From Vibrio tarriae (GTDB lineage Bacteria; Pseudomonadota; Gammaproteobacteria; Enterobacterales; Vibrionaceae), in contig NZ_CP022353.1 in assembly GCF_002216685.1 (NCBI RefSeq), forward strand, positions 806,001 through 870,000: a DNA stretch of 64,000 bases, written 5' to 3'. Under the pieces are notes generated by a model, which saw nothing but the letters and a program-made list of their open reading frames with translations, did no database searches and was not told where the DNA came from. The position numbers were made by a program, and so were the translations under genes. This document shows positions 31,268-44,399 of this stretch, one piece after another (the stretch's first letter is position 1; every line of letters starts with the position of its first letter).

Positions 31268-31355
31268 TCAATCTGTTTTACTATGAAGTATTACGTTATT
31301 GACAGCAGCAGTTCAATTTGTGCGAGAAATTTATCTTAGTCAAAAGATCTTTTAA

Positions 31356-31472
31356 GATGCAGCGAAACGCAAAGACTTGGAAAAACAATATCGCTACCAG
31401 TTGCAATCGTTACAGTATTTACCGATTTACAATCGTACATCGTATCTACGTGATGACTTAGCGGCTCACTAA
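31356..31472 (+). pseudogene. Remnant of a second metalloprotease gene (last 38 codons)
   Basis: In frame, this stretch encodes DAAKRKDLEKQYRYQLQSLQ and onward to LRDDLAAH and a stop. It matches the C-terminus of the 23161-26850 metalloprotease at 36 of 38 residues. At DNA level about 11 of 117 bases differ, mostly at silent positions. The codon before it is TAA where the full gene has CAA. There is no start or upstream coding sequence, so it is a fragment of a related allele, not a recent copy. Confidence 0.85.
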
Positions 31473-31488
31473 GACCTTGAAGAGACAC

Positions 31489-31516
31489 AAGCCCTGCCAC
31501 ATGGTAGGGCTTTATT
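31489..31516 (+). terminator. Hairpin terminator between protease remnant and miaE
   Basis: A 10-bp stem with one G-T pairing (31489-31498 with 31503-31512) has an ACAT loop and a TTTATT-type tail. It can serve the convergent miaE on the other strand. Confidence 0.7.
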
Positions 31517-31525
31517 CTATGAGCG

Positions 31526-32308
31526 TTAATTAACAGTAGGGATACCACTGTGAAACTTGAAATCGCTATCGGGAGTGGAAATTAACTCCGCTTCGACTCG
31601 GCCAAAATACGCAACACGCTCAGAGATATCGTAGCCCGCAATGTGTTCAGCAAGCTGTAAGTAGTCTTGATAATGACGAGCTTCAGAGCGAAGCAGAGAT
31701 ATATAAAATTTTGCTATCTCGTCATCTAAGTAGGGGGCGAGTTTGGCAAAGCGCTCACAAGAGCGAGCCTCAATGTAAGCGCCTACTATCAGCTTATCAA
31801 TCAATGTCTGTGGTTCATGAGTCTTCATATGGGCTAGAAGGCTTTTGGCATAACGGCTAGCCGGAATTGACTCATACTCCACATTGCGCGCTTGCATAAT
31901 TTCCAACACTTGATAGAAATGGTGTAGCTCTTCTTTGATCAGCAATACCATTTTATCGATCAAATCTTGGCTATAAGGAGAATCCGATTTGGCAATGATC
32001 GCTTTGGAGATTTGGCTTTTACCTTTGAGCGATTGGATATCTCCAATTTTGCGATACGCAAAGTCTTCATAAGGTTTAAACCAATCCAATAGCGAAAGTT
32101 CACTCTCTTTATCAACCGCATACTTACGGATCAGAAACATGGCGGATTGACCAGCTTTTAGCTCACATAGTAAATGGTCTAACAACAAAACACGTAGGTT
32201 TTCAGGTTTGCGCGCTTCTTCAACCCATTCGTCGGGTGTAGGACATTGCAGGAAATGGTTAATCGGTTCTAAAAGTTGTTGGATAGTAGATGGATGAATC
32301 ATGGGCAC
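31526..32308 (-). CDS. miaE: tRNA-(ms2io6A37)-hydroxylase
   Basis: The 260-residue protein has diiron-site helices of the MiaE type: KEELHHFYQVLEIM and EARSCERFAKL, followed by LLRSEARHYQDYL. It hydroxylates the isopentenyl group of ms2i6A at position 37 of tRNAs reading U-start codons, using O2. It is convergent with the accessory block and marks the resumption of core genes. The first of two close ATGs is used; the second, two codons on, is equally possible. Confidence 0.93.
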   Translation of the reverse strand: MPMIHPSTIQQLLEPINHFLQCPTPDEWVEEARKPENLRVLLLDHLLCELKAGQSAMFLIRKYAVDKESELSLLDWFKPYEDFAYRKIGDIQSLKGKSQISKAIIAKSDSPYSQDLIDKMVLLIKEELHHFYQVLEIMQARNVEYESIPASRYAKSLLAHMKTHEPQTLIDKLIVGAYIEARSCERFAKLAPYLDDEIAKFYISLLRSEARHYQDYLQLAEHIAGYDISERVAYFGRVEAELISTPDSDFKFHSGIPTVN

Positions 32309-32315
32309 TATTTAA

Positions 32316-32338
32316 GAAAAAGGCCGCATAAGCGGCCT
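32316..32338 (-). terminator. Terminator of the 32370-33134 gene
   Basis: The 7-bp stem AGGCCGC/GCGGCCT with an ATAA loop (32321-32338) is followed, read on the minus strand, by TTTTCTTAAA. It lies just upstream of miaE. Confidence 0.82.
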
Positions 32339-32369
32339 GAAGTTAATCAAGTCATTATCGTGCGGTATC

Positions 32370-33134
32370 TTACCACTTTTTCTTCTCGCCAAAGAGCACA
32401 TCCATGTCACTTTTGCGTTCATTTTCTTCAATTTGTTGAAGGTCAGAAGCACTTTTGTTTTGGCGTTTCTGCTCAAGTTCATCATACATGGTCTGTAGCT
32501 TTTCACGGGCTTGATTTGAATAGCTGTCATTTTTTGAGGACAAAACGTCAATCCCTTTACGAAGTAGTTGGATTGCTGTGCCGGGTTGACCACGCAAAAT
32601 CGAGTCGTTCGCTCGTTTGATTACGTTTTCAATGTTAATACGAATCTGAATGGTCTCTAAGCGGGCATTTTCTGCTACATAAGCTTGGGTTTCAAAACGC
32701 CCTTTATTGTGCTCACTGCGAATGGTGTCACGCAGGCGTTTAACCAACTTCAACATGATGATGGCTTGCTTATCACTGCTAGGAACTTTAAAAGAAGTGC
32801 TTTCACCACCAGGATGGTTATTTTGCAGGTGGTTGATTTGCCCCTTCATATTTTCGATACGTTGAGCGAGTTGCTTATTTTTAGGATCAAGGTCATACAT
32901 GCTTTGCAGTGCATCAAGAATACGGTTATTCAAGCAGACTAAAAGCTCTTTACTGAAGGGCAGATGGTGGGCATTGCCGATTAAATCTTCAGTTGCATCA
33001 ATAATCGCCACATAGCGTGATGACTCTTGTTTCTTGGCGCTTTCAATTTTCACCCGATATTGCAACATGATGTTGTAGCCAAGAACCAAAATGAGCAAAA
33101 TGGCCACCAGAGCAATGATTAAACCTATATTCAT
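32370..33134 (-). CDS. Membrane-anchored coiled-coil protein of unknown function
   Basis: This 254-residue reading starts at ATG 33134; a TTG eight codons earlier is the alternative. One N-terminal membrane helix (residues 2-22, IGLIIALVAILLILVLGYNI) is followed by a soluble, highly charged helical region with coiled-coil character and a lysine-rich end (FGEKKKW). No enzyme motif is visible. It lies head-to-head with cysB and upstream of miaE. I do not recognise a named family. Confidence 0.8.
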   Translation of the reverse strand: MNIGLIIALVAILLILVLGYNIMLQYRVKIESAKKQESSRYVAIIDATEDLIGNAHHLPFSKELLVCLNNRILDALQSMYDLDPKNKQLAQRIENMKGQINHLQNNHPGGESTSFKVPSSDKQAIIMLKLVKRLRDTIRSEHNKGRFETQAYVAENARLETIQIRINIENVIKRANDSILRGQPGTAIQLLRKGIDVLSSKNDSYSNQAREKLQTMYDELEQKRQNKSASDLQQIEENERKSDMDVLFGEKKKW

Positions 33135-33362
33135 AAAATCCGTATCTTCAGTTTTCAATGGCTAACGATTAAGGATACACGCTCGTTGTGATCCCGACAA
33201 TTTACTCTGTTGATTATTCCCGTTTTATTATGCAAAAACCGCTTTCCCACGATGAGTTTGAGTGTTGCGTGGCAATTTTTTCATCGAATAAGCAAAACAC
33301 TGAATATTCATTTCACGCTTCTCTCGATAAAGGCTAGGAATTGTCGCGCTGAAGCGTTATAA

Positions 33363-34397
<1,035 letters not shown>

Positions 34398-34422
34398 CGC
34401 GCTTTTACTTTCACTTCGCTGT

Positions 34423-34458
34423 GCTTCCTCCTAGAATGGCTCACCGACGGGAGGAAGC
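34423..34458 (+). promoter_or_regulatory. Hairpin that sequesters the ribosome binding site of the methyltransferase gene
   Basis: GCTTCCTCC at 34423-34431 is perfectly complementary to GGAGGAAGC at 34450-34458, an arm that contains the whole Shine-Dalgarno and touches the ATG at 34459. The loop is 18 bases. The fold would block translation starts unless melted or bound. Confidence 0.6.
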
Positions 34459-35655
34459 ATGCAAGCTCTATTCACACAACTCGATTCATTCTTAACTCAA
34501 ACACAACCTTTTTGGCGTTATGAAGCTTTTCATGCTTGTCGTTTATCGGCGTTGCCTTGGAGAGATGCACATCCTGAATTAACGTCTTGGCTCCGTGCCC
34601 TTAGTCAGGATGAGGTAGAAGAGTACAAAACCGATCCCGAGAAACTATCTTCCATCTTATCTGGCTTTTTTCCCAGGTTAGATGAGGTGAAACTCGCATT
34701 CGACATTTCAGACTTTCTCTTGTCCCCAATCCAATTACCAAAGTTTTTTGATAAAGGGATCCCCGGACGTAAATTGCAACAAATAGAGGCAATGAGCAAA
34801 GTGCTTGTAGCGCATCATCAAGGTACCCAGTGGCTAGAGTGGTGTGCTGGGAAAGGTTATTTGGGGCGTATTTTGGCGAGGGTGACTCAGCAACCAGTAG
34901 TCAGTTTTGAGTATCAAGCCGAGCTTTGCTGCTCTGGACAACAAGAAGCCGATGCGTTGCAACTCCCTATGCAGTTTGTACAGGGGGATGCATTTGATGA
35001 GCGTTCTGCTGCCCTGTTTAACTCCAGTACTCATGCTGTTGCCCTACATGCGTGTGGTGACTTACACGTAAAGATGCTTCATTACGCCACCTCTTCGCAT
35101 GCCGCGGCGATTAGCTTTTCTCCCTGCTGCTACCATTTGATTCGAGATAACGAATATCACGCGATGTCGAAAGTGGCGGGTCAGTCAGATTTGCAATTGA
35201 CCCGTCGAGAACTGCGACTGCCGCTGCAAGAAACTGTGACCGGAGGGGAAAGGGTTAGACGGCAGCGACAGCAAGAGATGGTTTATCGGTTAGGATTTGA
35301 TGCTCTGGTGAGTCAAGTAGGTAATCAAGCTGGTTATATACCTATCCCTAGTATTCAGAAATCAAAACTCAACCAAGGGTTTGCCGAGTTTTGCCAGTGG
35401 GCGGCTCAAGAGAAAAATATCGCTATGGATTTCATTCACGTCGATTTTGCTCATTTTGAAAGTTTAGGCTGTCAGCGATTCTGGCAGATGGAGCGAATAA
35501 GTTTAGTTCAAGACGGATTTCGGCGGCTGTTAGAGCTATGGCTGGTGTTGGATAAAGCGCTCTATTTGCAGGAACAGGGCTATCAAGTCAGGGTGAGTGA
35601 GTTTTGCGATCGTAAAGCAACACCGCGTAATTTAGTGGTTAATGCGTGGCGCTGA
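34459..35655 (+). CDS. SAM-dependent methyltransferase, substrate unknown
   Basis: The 398-residue product has a SAM-binding motif I, LEWCAGKGYLG, at about 126-136. A VALHACGDLH acidic-loop region follows, then an SFSPCCYH motif near 219, in the place of the usual NPPY-type catalytic motif. This pattern is that of the Methyltransf_32-type domain. The 120-residue N-terminal and 130-residue C-terminal parts are unassigned. It lies between cysB and ald. The start follows a strong GGAGG site that is held in a hairpin. Confidence 0.82.
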   Translation: MQALFTQLDSFLTQTQPFWRYEAFHACRLSALPWRDAHPELTSWLRALSQDEVEEYKTDPEKLSSILSGFFPRLDEVKLAFDISDFLLSPIQLPKFFDKGIPGRKLQQIEAMSKVLVAHHQGTQWLEWCAGKGYLGRILARVTQQPVVSFEYQAELCCSGQQEADALQLPMQFVQGDAFDERSAALFNSSTHAVALHACGDLHVKMLHYATSSHAAAISFSPCCYHLIRDNEYHAMSKVAGQSDLQLTRRELRLPLQETVTGGERVRRQRQQEMVYRLGFDALVSQVGNQAGYIPIPSIQKSKLNQGFAEFCQWAAQEKNIAMDFIHVDFAHFESLGCQRFWQMERISLVQDGFRRLLELWLVLDKALYLQEQGYQVRVSEFCDRKATPRNLVVNAWR

Positions 35656-35666
35656 ACTGAAGAGGG

Positions 35667-35689
35667 GAGAGCCGATAATATCGGCTCTC
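35667..35689. terminator. Convergent hairpin between the methyltransferase gene and ald
   Basis: A perfect 10-bp stem (35667-35676 with 35680-35689) with a 3-base loop. Neither side has a good T-run, so termination strength is uncertain. Confidence 0.55.
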
Positions 35690-35696
35690 TGAATCA

Positions 35697-36821
35697 TTAA
35701 TTAAACATCGCAATCGCTTTAGCGGGGTCGACATAATCGAGGCCAAAGTTTTCTGCAACCTCTTTGTAAGTCACTTTTCCGTGAATTACGTTGAGGCCTT
35801 TTAAAAATCCTGCATCTTCCAGTAGGGCTTTTTGGTAGCCTTTATTGGCGAGTTTAACGATATATGGTAGCGTGGCGTTATTAAGAGCAAAAGTAGAAGT
35901 GCGCGCCACAGCACCGGGCATATTGGCTACACAGTAGTGCACCACATCATCAACAATATAAGTGGGTTCTGCGTGAGTGGTGGGGTGAGAGGTTTCGAAG
36001 CAACCCCCTTGATCTATCGCGACATCAACCACGGCTGAACCGGGTTTCATGCGTTCAATGTGTTGTTTGGTGACCAGTTTGGGAGCGGCAGCACCTGGGA
36101 TAAGAACAGCCCCAATCAATAAGTCTGCTTCTAAAACGTATTTTTCGATGGCATCTGTGGTGGAATACACGACGTTAGCTCGGCCTTGAAACTCTTCATC
36201 GAGTTTACGTAGGGTATCGATATTGCGATCTAGAATAGTAACATCGGCACGTAGGCCAATCGCCATACGGGCTGCGTTAGCGCCGACTACGCCGCCGCCG
36301 AGTACCACGACTTTTGCAGGAGCAACACCGGGGACGCCACCGAGTAATAAACCACTGCCGCCGCGTGATTTTTCTAATGTTTGAGCGCCAGCCTGAATGG
36401 ACATCCGGCCTGCGACTTCAGACATAGGAGCCAGTAGTGGTAAGCGACCCATATTATCTGTTACAGTCTCGTAGGCTATGCAGACGGCTTTGCTCTTGAT
36501 TAGCTCTTCAGTTTGTGGAAAATCTGGAGCTAGGTGCAAATAAGTAAATAAAATTTGCCCCTCTTTGAGCATGGCTCGCTCGATAGCTTGAGGTTCTTTA
36601 ACCTTTACAATCATCTCTGCTTTCGCGAAGACGTCTGCAGCGGTAGGAAGAATGGATGCGCCTACAGCGATGTAATCATCGTCTGAAAAGCCGATGCCGG
36701 AGCCGGCATTTGTTTCTACGTAAACTTGGTGTCCGTGTGAGACAAGCTCCCGCACGCTAGCTGGAATCATGCCCACACGATATTCGTGGTTCTTGATTTC
36801 TTTAGGAACGCCAATGATCAT
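35697..36821 (-). CDS. ald: L-alanine dehydrogenase
   Basis: The 374-residue NAD-dependent enzyme interconverts alanine with pyruvate and ammonia. The N-terminal [18 protein letters not shown], the catalytic Lys region KVKEP (about residue 75), His96 in YLHLAPD and the NAD-binding [13 protein letters not shown] (about 168-180) are visible. It is divergent from lrp, which commonly controls amino-acid catabolic genes. The 156-base AT-rich spacer is a likely Lrp-binding region, although no specific site was assigned. Confidence 0.97.
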   Translation of the reverse strand: MIIGVPKEIKNHEYRVGMIPASVRELVSHGHQVYVETNAGSGIGFSDDDYIAVGASILPTAADVFAKAEMIVKVKEPQAIERAMLKEGQILFTYLHLAPDFPQTEELIKSKAVCIAYETVTDNMGRLPLLAPMSEVAGRMSIQAGAQTLEKSRGGSGLLLGGVPGVAPAKVVVLGGGVVGANAARMAIGLRADVTILDRNIDTLRKLDEEFQGRANVVYSTTDAIEKYVLEADLLIGAVLIPGAAAPKLVTKQHIERMKPGSAVVDVAIDQGGCFETSHPTTHAEPTYIVDDVVHYCVANMPGAVARTSTFALNNATLPYIVKLANKGYQKALLEDAGFLKGLNVIHGKVTYKEVAENFGLDYVDPAKAIAMFN

Positions 36822-36977
36822 CCTAACTCCTTAGATTAATTTGGTTGTATTGACTATATGTAGGGTTGTTCTATCGAATTTGTGGCTAGTATAGTTACTA
36901 GTGTAAAAAATTTGATGCTAAATATTAAGAAGTTGTAGTATATTTTTTTGCAAGGAAGTAATAAGGTGGAATAAAAA
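36822..36977. promoter_or_regulatory. Shared ald/lrp divergent promoter region
   Basis: Very AT-rich spacer between two divergent genes, with several TTTTTT and TATATT tracts of the kind Lrp-family proteins bind. No individual operator can be defined by eye. The lrp ribosome binding site AAGGTGG lies at its right edge. Confidence 0.45.
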
Positions 36978-37472
36978 ATGGTGGATAGTTATAAGAAGCC
37001 GTCTAAGGACTTAGACCGTATAGATCGCAATATATTGAATGAATTGCAAAAAGACGGTCGAATTTCAAACGTAGAGTTATCAAAACGTGTAGGGCTTTCG
37101 CCTACACCGTGTCTTGAGCGTGTTCGTCGTCTAGAACGCCAAGGGTTTATTACCGGTTATACCGCATTATTGAACCCTCAGTATTTGGATGCGTCACTGT
37201 TGGTGTTTGTTGAAATTACGTTAAATCGTGGTGCGCCAGATGTGTTTGAACAGTTTAATACCGCGGTACAAAAATTGGATGATATTCAAGAGTGTCACCT
37301 AGTTTCCGGTGATTTTGACTATTTGTTGAAGACTCGTGTGTCGGATATGGGGGCCTATCGCCGTTTGTTAGGTGATACCTTACTCCGTTTGCCGGGGGTG
37401 AATGACACTCGTACTTACGTGGTCATGGAAGAAGTGAAGCAAACCAACCAATTAGTGATTAAAACTCGCTAA
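36978..37472 (+). CDS. lrp: Leucine-responsive regulatory protein Lrp
   Basis: The 164-residue AsnC/Lrp-family regulator has the same length as E. coli Lrp. The N-terminal helix-turn-helix (LQKDGRISNVELSKRVGLSPTPCLERVRRLE) is followed by the ligand-binding RAM domain (VFVEITL... CHLVSGDFDYLLKTRV). It governs amino-acid metabolism genes in response to leucine. It sits head-to-head with ald and upstream of ftsK, the gene order of E. coli lrp-ftsK. Confidence 0.97.
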   Translation: MVDSYKKPSKDLDRIDRNILNELQKDGRISNVELSKRVGLSPTPCLERVRRLERQGFITGYTALLNPQYLDASLLVFVEITLNRGAPDVFEQFNTAVQKLDDIQECHLVSGDFDYLLKTRVSDMGAYRRLLGDTLLRLPGVNDTRTYVVMEEVKQTNQLVIKTR

Positions 37473-37558
37473 CTTAAAGCGAATGTTGGAGATCTTTCCA
37501 CATTCTGACTTTCGCGAATTGGGTTTTTGCCCTTGATATGGTTAAATCTCCAAACAAA

Positions 37559-37588
37559 CCGAGCGGCGTTGGCCGCTCGGACTGTTTC
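37559..37588 (+). terminator. Hairpin between lrp and ftsK
   Basis: A perfect 9-bp GC-rich stem CCGAGCGGC/GCCGCTCGG (37559-37580) with a GTTG loop is followed by ACTGTTT. It is a likely lrp terminator, with a weak T tract. Confidence 0.7.
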
Positions 37589-37637
37589 ACCGCCATGAAA
37601 CTGCGTATAGTGTTGCGCATTATGGCCTTAATCATAG

Positions 37638-40547
<2,910 letters not shown>

Positions 40548-40570
40548 ACAGCAGAAACAACAAAAGTAAA

Positions 40571-40594
40571 AAAGGCGCTTTAAGCGCCTTTTTT
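40571..40594. terminator. Bidirectional terminator between ftsK and dsbB
   Basis: A stem AAAGGCGCT/AGCGCCTTT type hairpin flanked by A-rich and T-rich tracts works for both convergent genes. Confidence 0.9.
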
Positions 40595-40622
40595 ATCAAC
40601 CGGATTGAGCGATGCGATTGGC

Positions 40623-41144
40623 TTAGCGTGAGGTTTTAGCCAGTTGTGCGACGACAAAAATCGCTGATGCGAGTAAGTTTGCCGCGAAGATAACGACGAG
40701 CCACTGCGGCATAGAGAGCGTCAAAAACTGCCATACCACCTTGCTACAGTCACCATACGCTTCAAACAGATTGGGAGCCCATTGGTTGAGTGGAGCCCAA
40801 GCAGGGAAGGTGACAAACAGATCGCAAGTAGCAAAAGGCGAAGGGTTAAACTGGTAGTTCACATGCTCGATCGCCAGCATCAAACCTTTGTAGCTGCTGG
40901 CCCCCCAAGCAGCAAAACCGAGCCAACGTACGACAGGGTTTTGTGGTGCAATTGCGCCAATCAAGGCGGCGACACCAATCCCCAGCATAGCGATACGTTC
41001 ATAGATACACATGACACAAGGTGCGAGTAGCATCACATGTTGAAAGTACATGGCACACAAGGTAAAGAAAACGACAAATGCCAGCAGCAACAGCCAAGAT
41101 AATCGCGACTGAGAAAAGGTTTTAAGGGAGGATAATATACGCAC
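40623..41144 (-). CDS. dsbB: DsbB, disulfide-bond forming quinone reductase
   Basis: The 173-residue inner-membrane protein has four helices. The first periplasmic Cys pair is CVMC (about residues 43-46). The second pair is in the loop with ATCDLF and GDC. DsbB reoxidises DsbA and passes electrons to quinones. It is convergent with ftsK and next to nhaB. Length and the four essential cysteines match the family. Confidence 0.96.
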   Translation of the reverse strand: MRILSSLKTFSQSRLSWLLLLAFVVFFTLCAMYFQHVMLLAPCVMCIYERIAMLGIGVAALIGAIAPQNPVVRWLGFAAWGASSYKGLMLAIEHVNYQFNPSPFATCDLFVTFPAWAPLNQWAPNLFEAYGDCSKVVWQFLTLSMPQWLVVIFAANLLASAIFVVAQLAKTSR

Positions 41145-41157
41145 AGATAGATCCTTG

Positions 41158-41189
41158 TTAAAAAGAAAAGCTCTGAATACTCAGAGCTT
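41158..41189 (-). terminator. Terminator after nhaB
   Basis: The 9-bp stem AAGCTCTGA/TCAGAGCTT with an ATAC loop (41168-41189) is followed, on the minus strand, by TTCTTTTTAAC. It lies between nhaB and dsbB. Confidence 0.82.
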
Positions 41190-41223
41190 TGTATCTTGGA
41201 TTAGTTTCAGGTTCAATTGAAAT

Positions 41224-42817
41224 TTAGTGCCCACTTTGCAGTAGTGCATCTGCAGCTGGCGCGACATGATGGCTGATCCAACCTAGGCTGTAGAACACCT
41301 CAGTCATTGGCTCAAGTAAGAACATGATGCCAATAAAACCAACCAGTGAAAGCGCCAGCGTATAAGGAAACGCCATGATGACCATTCGACCGTAAGAGAG
41401 ACGGATTAGTGGCGCCAAAGCCGAAGTGAGCAAGAACAAGAAGGCCGCTTGACCGTTCGGTGTGGCTACTGAAGGTAAGTTGGTGCCGGTATTGATGGCG
41501 ACAGCCAACAAATCAAATTGGTCACGTGAAATCATGCCTTCCATCAGTGCGGTTTTCACTTCCGTGATGTAAACCGTCCCCACAAACACGTTGTCTGACA
41601 CCATGGAAAGTAGACCATTCGCCACATAGAAGAGTGCGAGCTGAGTGCCATGGTCTTCGACATTTAATACCGCATCAATCACTGGTTTGAACAGCTCTTG
41701 GTCGATAATAACCGCAACAATCGAGAAGAAAACAGCCAGCAATGCGGTAAACGGCAGCGCTTCTTCAAACGCTTTACCTAGCGAATGTTCTTCAATCACA
41801 CCCGTAAACGCCGTGGCGAGAATAATCACCGACAAACCAATGAGACCAACGGCAGCTAAGTGAAGAGCCAAACCCACAATCAACCAAACTGCGATAGCAC
41901 CTTGTACCCAGAGTTTGGCTACGTCTTGGTTTGTACGGTTTTTTGCGCTCTTCTGAGTCAAAATCGAGCAGAATTTGACGAACATTGGCAGGAAGACGAG
42001 CCCCGTAGCCAAAAATACGTAATTTCTCAACCAACATACAGGTCAGCATACCTGCAATAAACACGGGTACGGTAACGGGGGCCATGCGGAGTAAGAACTC
42101 ACCAAATTGCCAGCCTGCTTGGTCAGCAATGATCAGGTTTTGTGGTTCACCCACCATGGTTGTTACACCACCCAACGCTGTACCCACACCAGCGTGCATC
42201 AATAGTGAACGCAAAAATGAGCGATAGTTTTCTAAGTCATCACGAGTTAATTCTGAAATACCTTCATCATGGGTATGATCGTGAGAAGAATGAACACTTT
42301 GACCCGAAGCGACCTTGTGATAAATCGAGTAGAAACCCACAGCCACACTGATAATAACCGCAATCACGGTTAGAGCATCTAGGAAGGCAGAGAGAAATGC
42401 TGCCGTAACACTAAAGGCTATCGAAAGTAGAACTTTGGAGCGAATGCCAAGCAGAATTTTAGTGAAAATGAACAGCAGAAGCTGCTTCATAAAGTAGATG
42501 CCTGCCACCATGAACACCAACAGTAGCAATACCTCAATATTGGCAACCAGTTCATGCTTGACTTGTCCCGGACTCGTCATCCCAATCGCAATCGCTTCAA
42601 TTGCAAGTAAACCACCGGGCTGTAGAGGGTAGCATTTCAGTGCCATGGCCAGAGTAAAGATAAACTCAACCACCAACAACCAACCCGCGAGGAAGGGATT
42701 AATAAAAAAGAACACTATTGGGTTAATAATGAGAAAAGCAATGATGGCAACTTTGTACCAATCAGGCGCTTTACCAAGGAAATTCTTGATAAACGCGTTT
42801 CCGAGGGACATCGGCAT
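41224..42817 (-). pseudogene. nhaB: NhaB Na+/H+ antiporter gene, split by a single-base frameshift
   Basis: The N-terminal part (42817 down to about 41940) reads [20 protein letters not shown] onward and matches NhaB. The C-terminal part is open in the next frame (to 41224). The frame changes at a run of six T (41939-41944; A on the coding strand) after SEERK. With five A the protein continues as [14 protein letters not shown] and gives about 530 residues, the normal NhaB length. NhaB exchanges sodium for protons at the inner membrane. Either the gene is disrupted here, or the run was misread. Confidence 0.9.
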
Positions 42818-43461
42818 GATGATTACTCTTTAACTGTTGTTATAGATAGACTTTGTGTCGTACCTGCTTTCACCAAAGCATGAGACTCAGTGTGTAGACA
42901 AAATCTTTTCAACAGTGATTTAGCAAGAAAATAAGGCTTGTCACCGATTCAATTTCAGCTAAGTCACTCCCTGAGAAAAACAAGCACTCCGTACTTCGAC
43001 CGCAACTCTACTTGTCGTTACATAATAGTCAACAACAAATACCATGATGATAAAAAGTTACTAAACTTTCGTTAAAAAACGCGATCTAAGTGGTGTAAGC
43101 ATAACACAAAATTGACGAAAAATTCATTTAGAAGCGATGAGTTAGGTGAAATTGAATTTAATACATCTTTACTCCAAAGAAATACCTCTTTCGAGTAAGT
43201 TTATTTTGCTAATTAGAAATAGGAGAGTGTGAGCTTCATCCATTTAATTTCAGGTGTTTTGTGCAGTTGATAAAAAGTAAAGTGCTTACCACATAGCTTA
43301 TAAGCAAAATGTTCACAATGATTCGCTCAAGTTAAATTAGAGTAATTACACTATGTCTGCTTTGTGACAAGTTTATCGATGCTTGGTTTTCGACGTACAC
43401 CAACTAGTGGTATGATGAGTGCCATTCGACCCAAATAAAACAAGTATTGGATTAGTCATTA
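42818..43461. other. Intergenic region between nhaB and fadR
   Basis: About 640 AT-rich bases without a supportable gene, lying between two divergent transcription units. At the fadR side, TATGAT at 43411-43416, preceded by TGG, looks like an extended -10, about 45 bases before the fadR ATG. No -35 or FadR operator could be assigned with confidence. Confidence 0.5.
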
Positions 43462-44301
43462 ATGGTCATTAAGGCAAAAAGCCCAGCCGGTTTCGCTGAG
43501 AAGTATATTATTGAAAGTATTTGGAACGGCCGCTTTCCGCCAGGTTCCATCTTACCTGCAGAGCGTGAGCTTTCTGAGTTGATCGGTGTTACGCGCACCA
43601 CACTTCGTGAGGTGCTACAGCGTTTAGCGCGTGATGGTTGGCTAACAATCCAACATGGTAAACCCACCAAAGTGAATCAGTTTATGGAAACCTCAGGTTT
43701 GCATATTCTGGATACCTTGATGACTCTTGATGCGGGTAACGCAACCAGCATTGTCGAAGATCTGCTGGCGGCAAGAACCAATATCAGTCCCATTTTCATG
43801 CGTTACGCTTTTAAGCTAAATAAAGAGAGCGCAGAGCGGATCATGATCAATGTGATTGAATCCTGTGAAGCTTTGGTCAATGCTCCTTCTTGGGATGCTT
43901 TTATCGCAGTCTCTCCCTATGCGGAAAAGATTCAGCAGCACGTGAAAGAAGATAGCGAAAAAGATGAGCTCAAAAGGCAGGAAATCTTGATCGCGAAAAC
44001 ATTTAACTTCTACGATTACATGCTATTCCAGCGTCTCGCTTTCCATTCTGGTAACCAGATTTATGGTTTGATCTTTAACGGATTGAAAAAGTTGTATGAC
44101 CGTGTTGGAAGTTATTATTTCTCCAATCCACAAGCTCGTGAATTGGCGATGGAGTTTTACCGTCAGCTATTAGCCGTGTGCCAAAGTGGTGAGCGTGAGC
44201 ATTTGGCTCAAGTTATTCGTCAGTATGGTATTGCCAGCGGACACATCTGGAATCAGATGAAAATGACGCTGCCGTCCAATTTTACTGAAGACGATTGTTA
44301 A
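43462..44301 (+). CDS. fadR: FadR, fatty-acid-responsive GntR regulator
   Basis: The 279-residue regulator represses fatty-acid degradation and activates unsaturated fatty-acid synthesis, and acyl-CoA releases it from DNA. The N-terminal winged helix includes [28 protein letters not shown] (about 28-55). The acyl-CoA domain carries an extra segment of about 40 residues (roughly 138-177, [16 protein letters not shown] and following) absent from the 239-residue E. coli protein. This insertion is known from Vibrio FadR structures. It is divergent from nhaB, as in E. coli. Confidence 0.97.
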   Translation: MVIKAKSPAGFAEKYIIESIWNGRFPPGSILPAERELSELIGVTRTTLREVLQRLARDGWLTIQHGKPTKVNQFMETSGLHILDTLMTLDAGNATSIVEDLLAARTNISPIFMRYAFKLNKESAERIMINVIESCEALVNAPSWDAFIAVSPYAEKIQQHVKEDSEKDELKRQEILIAKTFNFYDYMLFQRLAFHSGNQIYGLIFNGLKKLYDRVGSYYFSNPQARELAMEFYRQLLAVCQSGEREHLAQVIRQYGIASGHIWNQMKMTLPSNFTEDDC

Positions 44302-44324
44302 TCAATCACTGTTTGTTTTCGTTA

Positions 44325-44354
44325 AAAAAGCCCGCACTGTTATGCGGGCTTTTT
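44325..44354. terminator. Terminator after fadR (usable from both sides)
   Basis: An 8-bp stem AGCCCGCA/TGCGGGCT (44329-44350) is flanked by AAAAA and TTTTT. It serves fadR and possibly the convergent CARF-nuclease gene. Confidence 0.9.
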
Positions 44355-44399
44355 ACTATTCAATGACTTGAGCTCTGCGGGTTATGACTGGCGATTGAC

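Noticed and set aside
31268..31355. Possible upstream extension of the protease remnant
   Set aside because: Only a short stretch just before 31356 can be aligned, and it needs an indel; no further coding similarity is visible.
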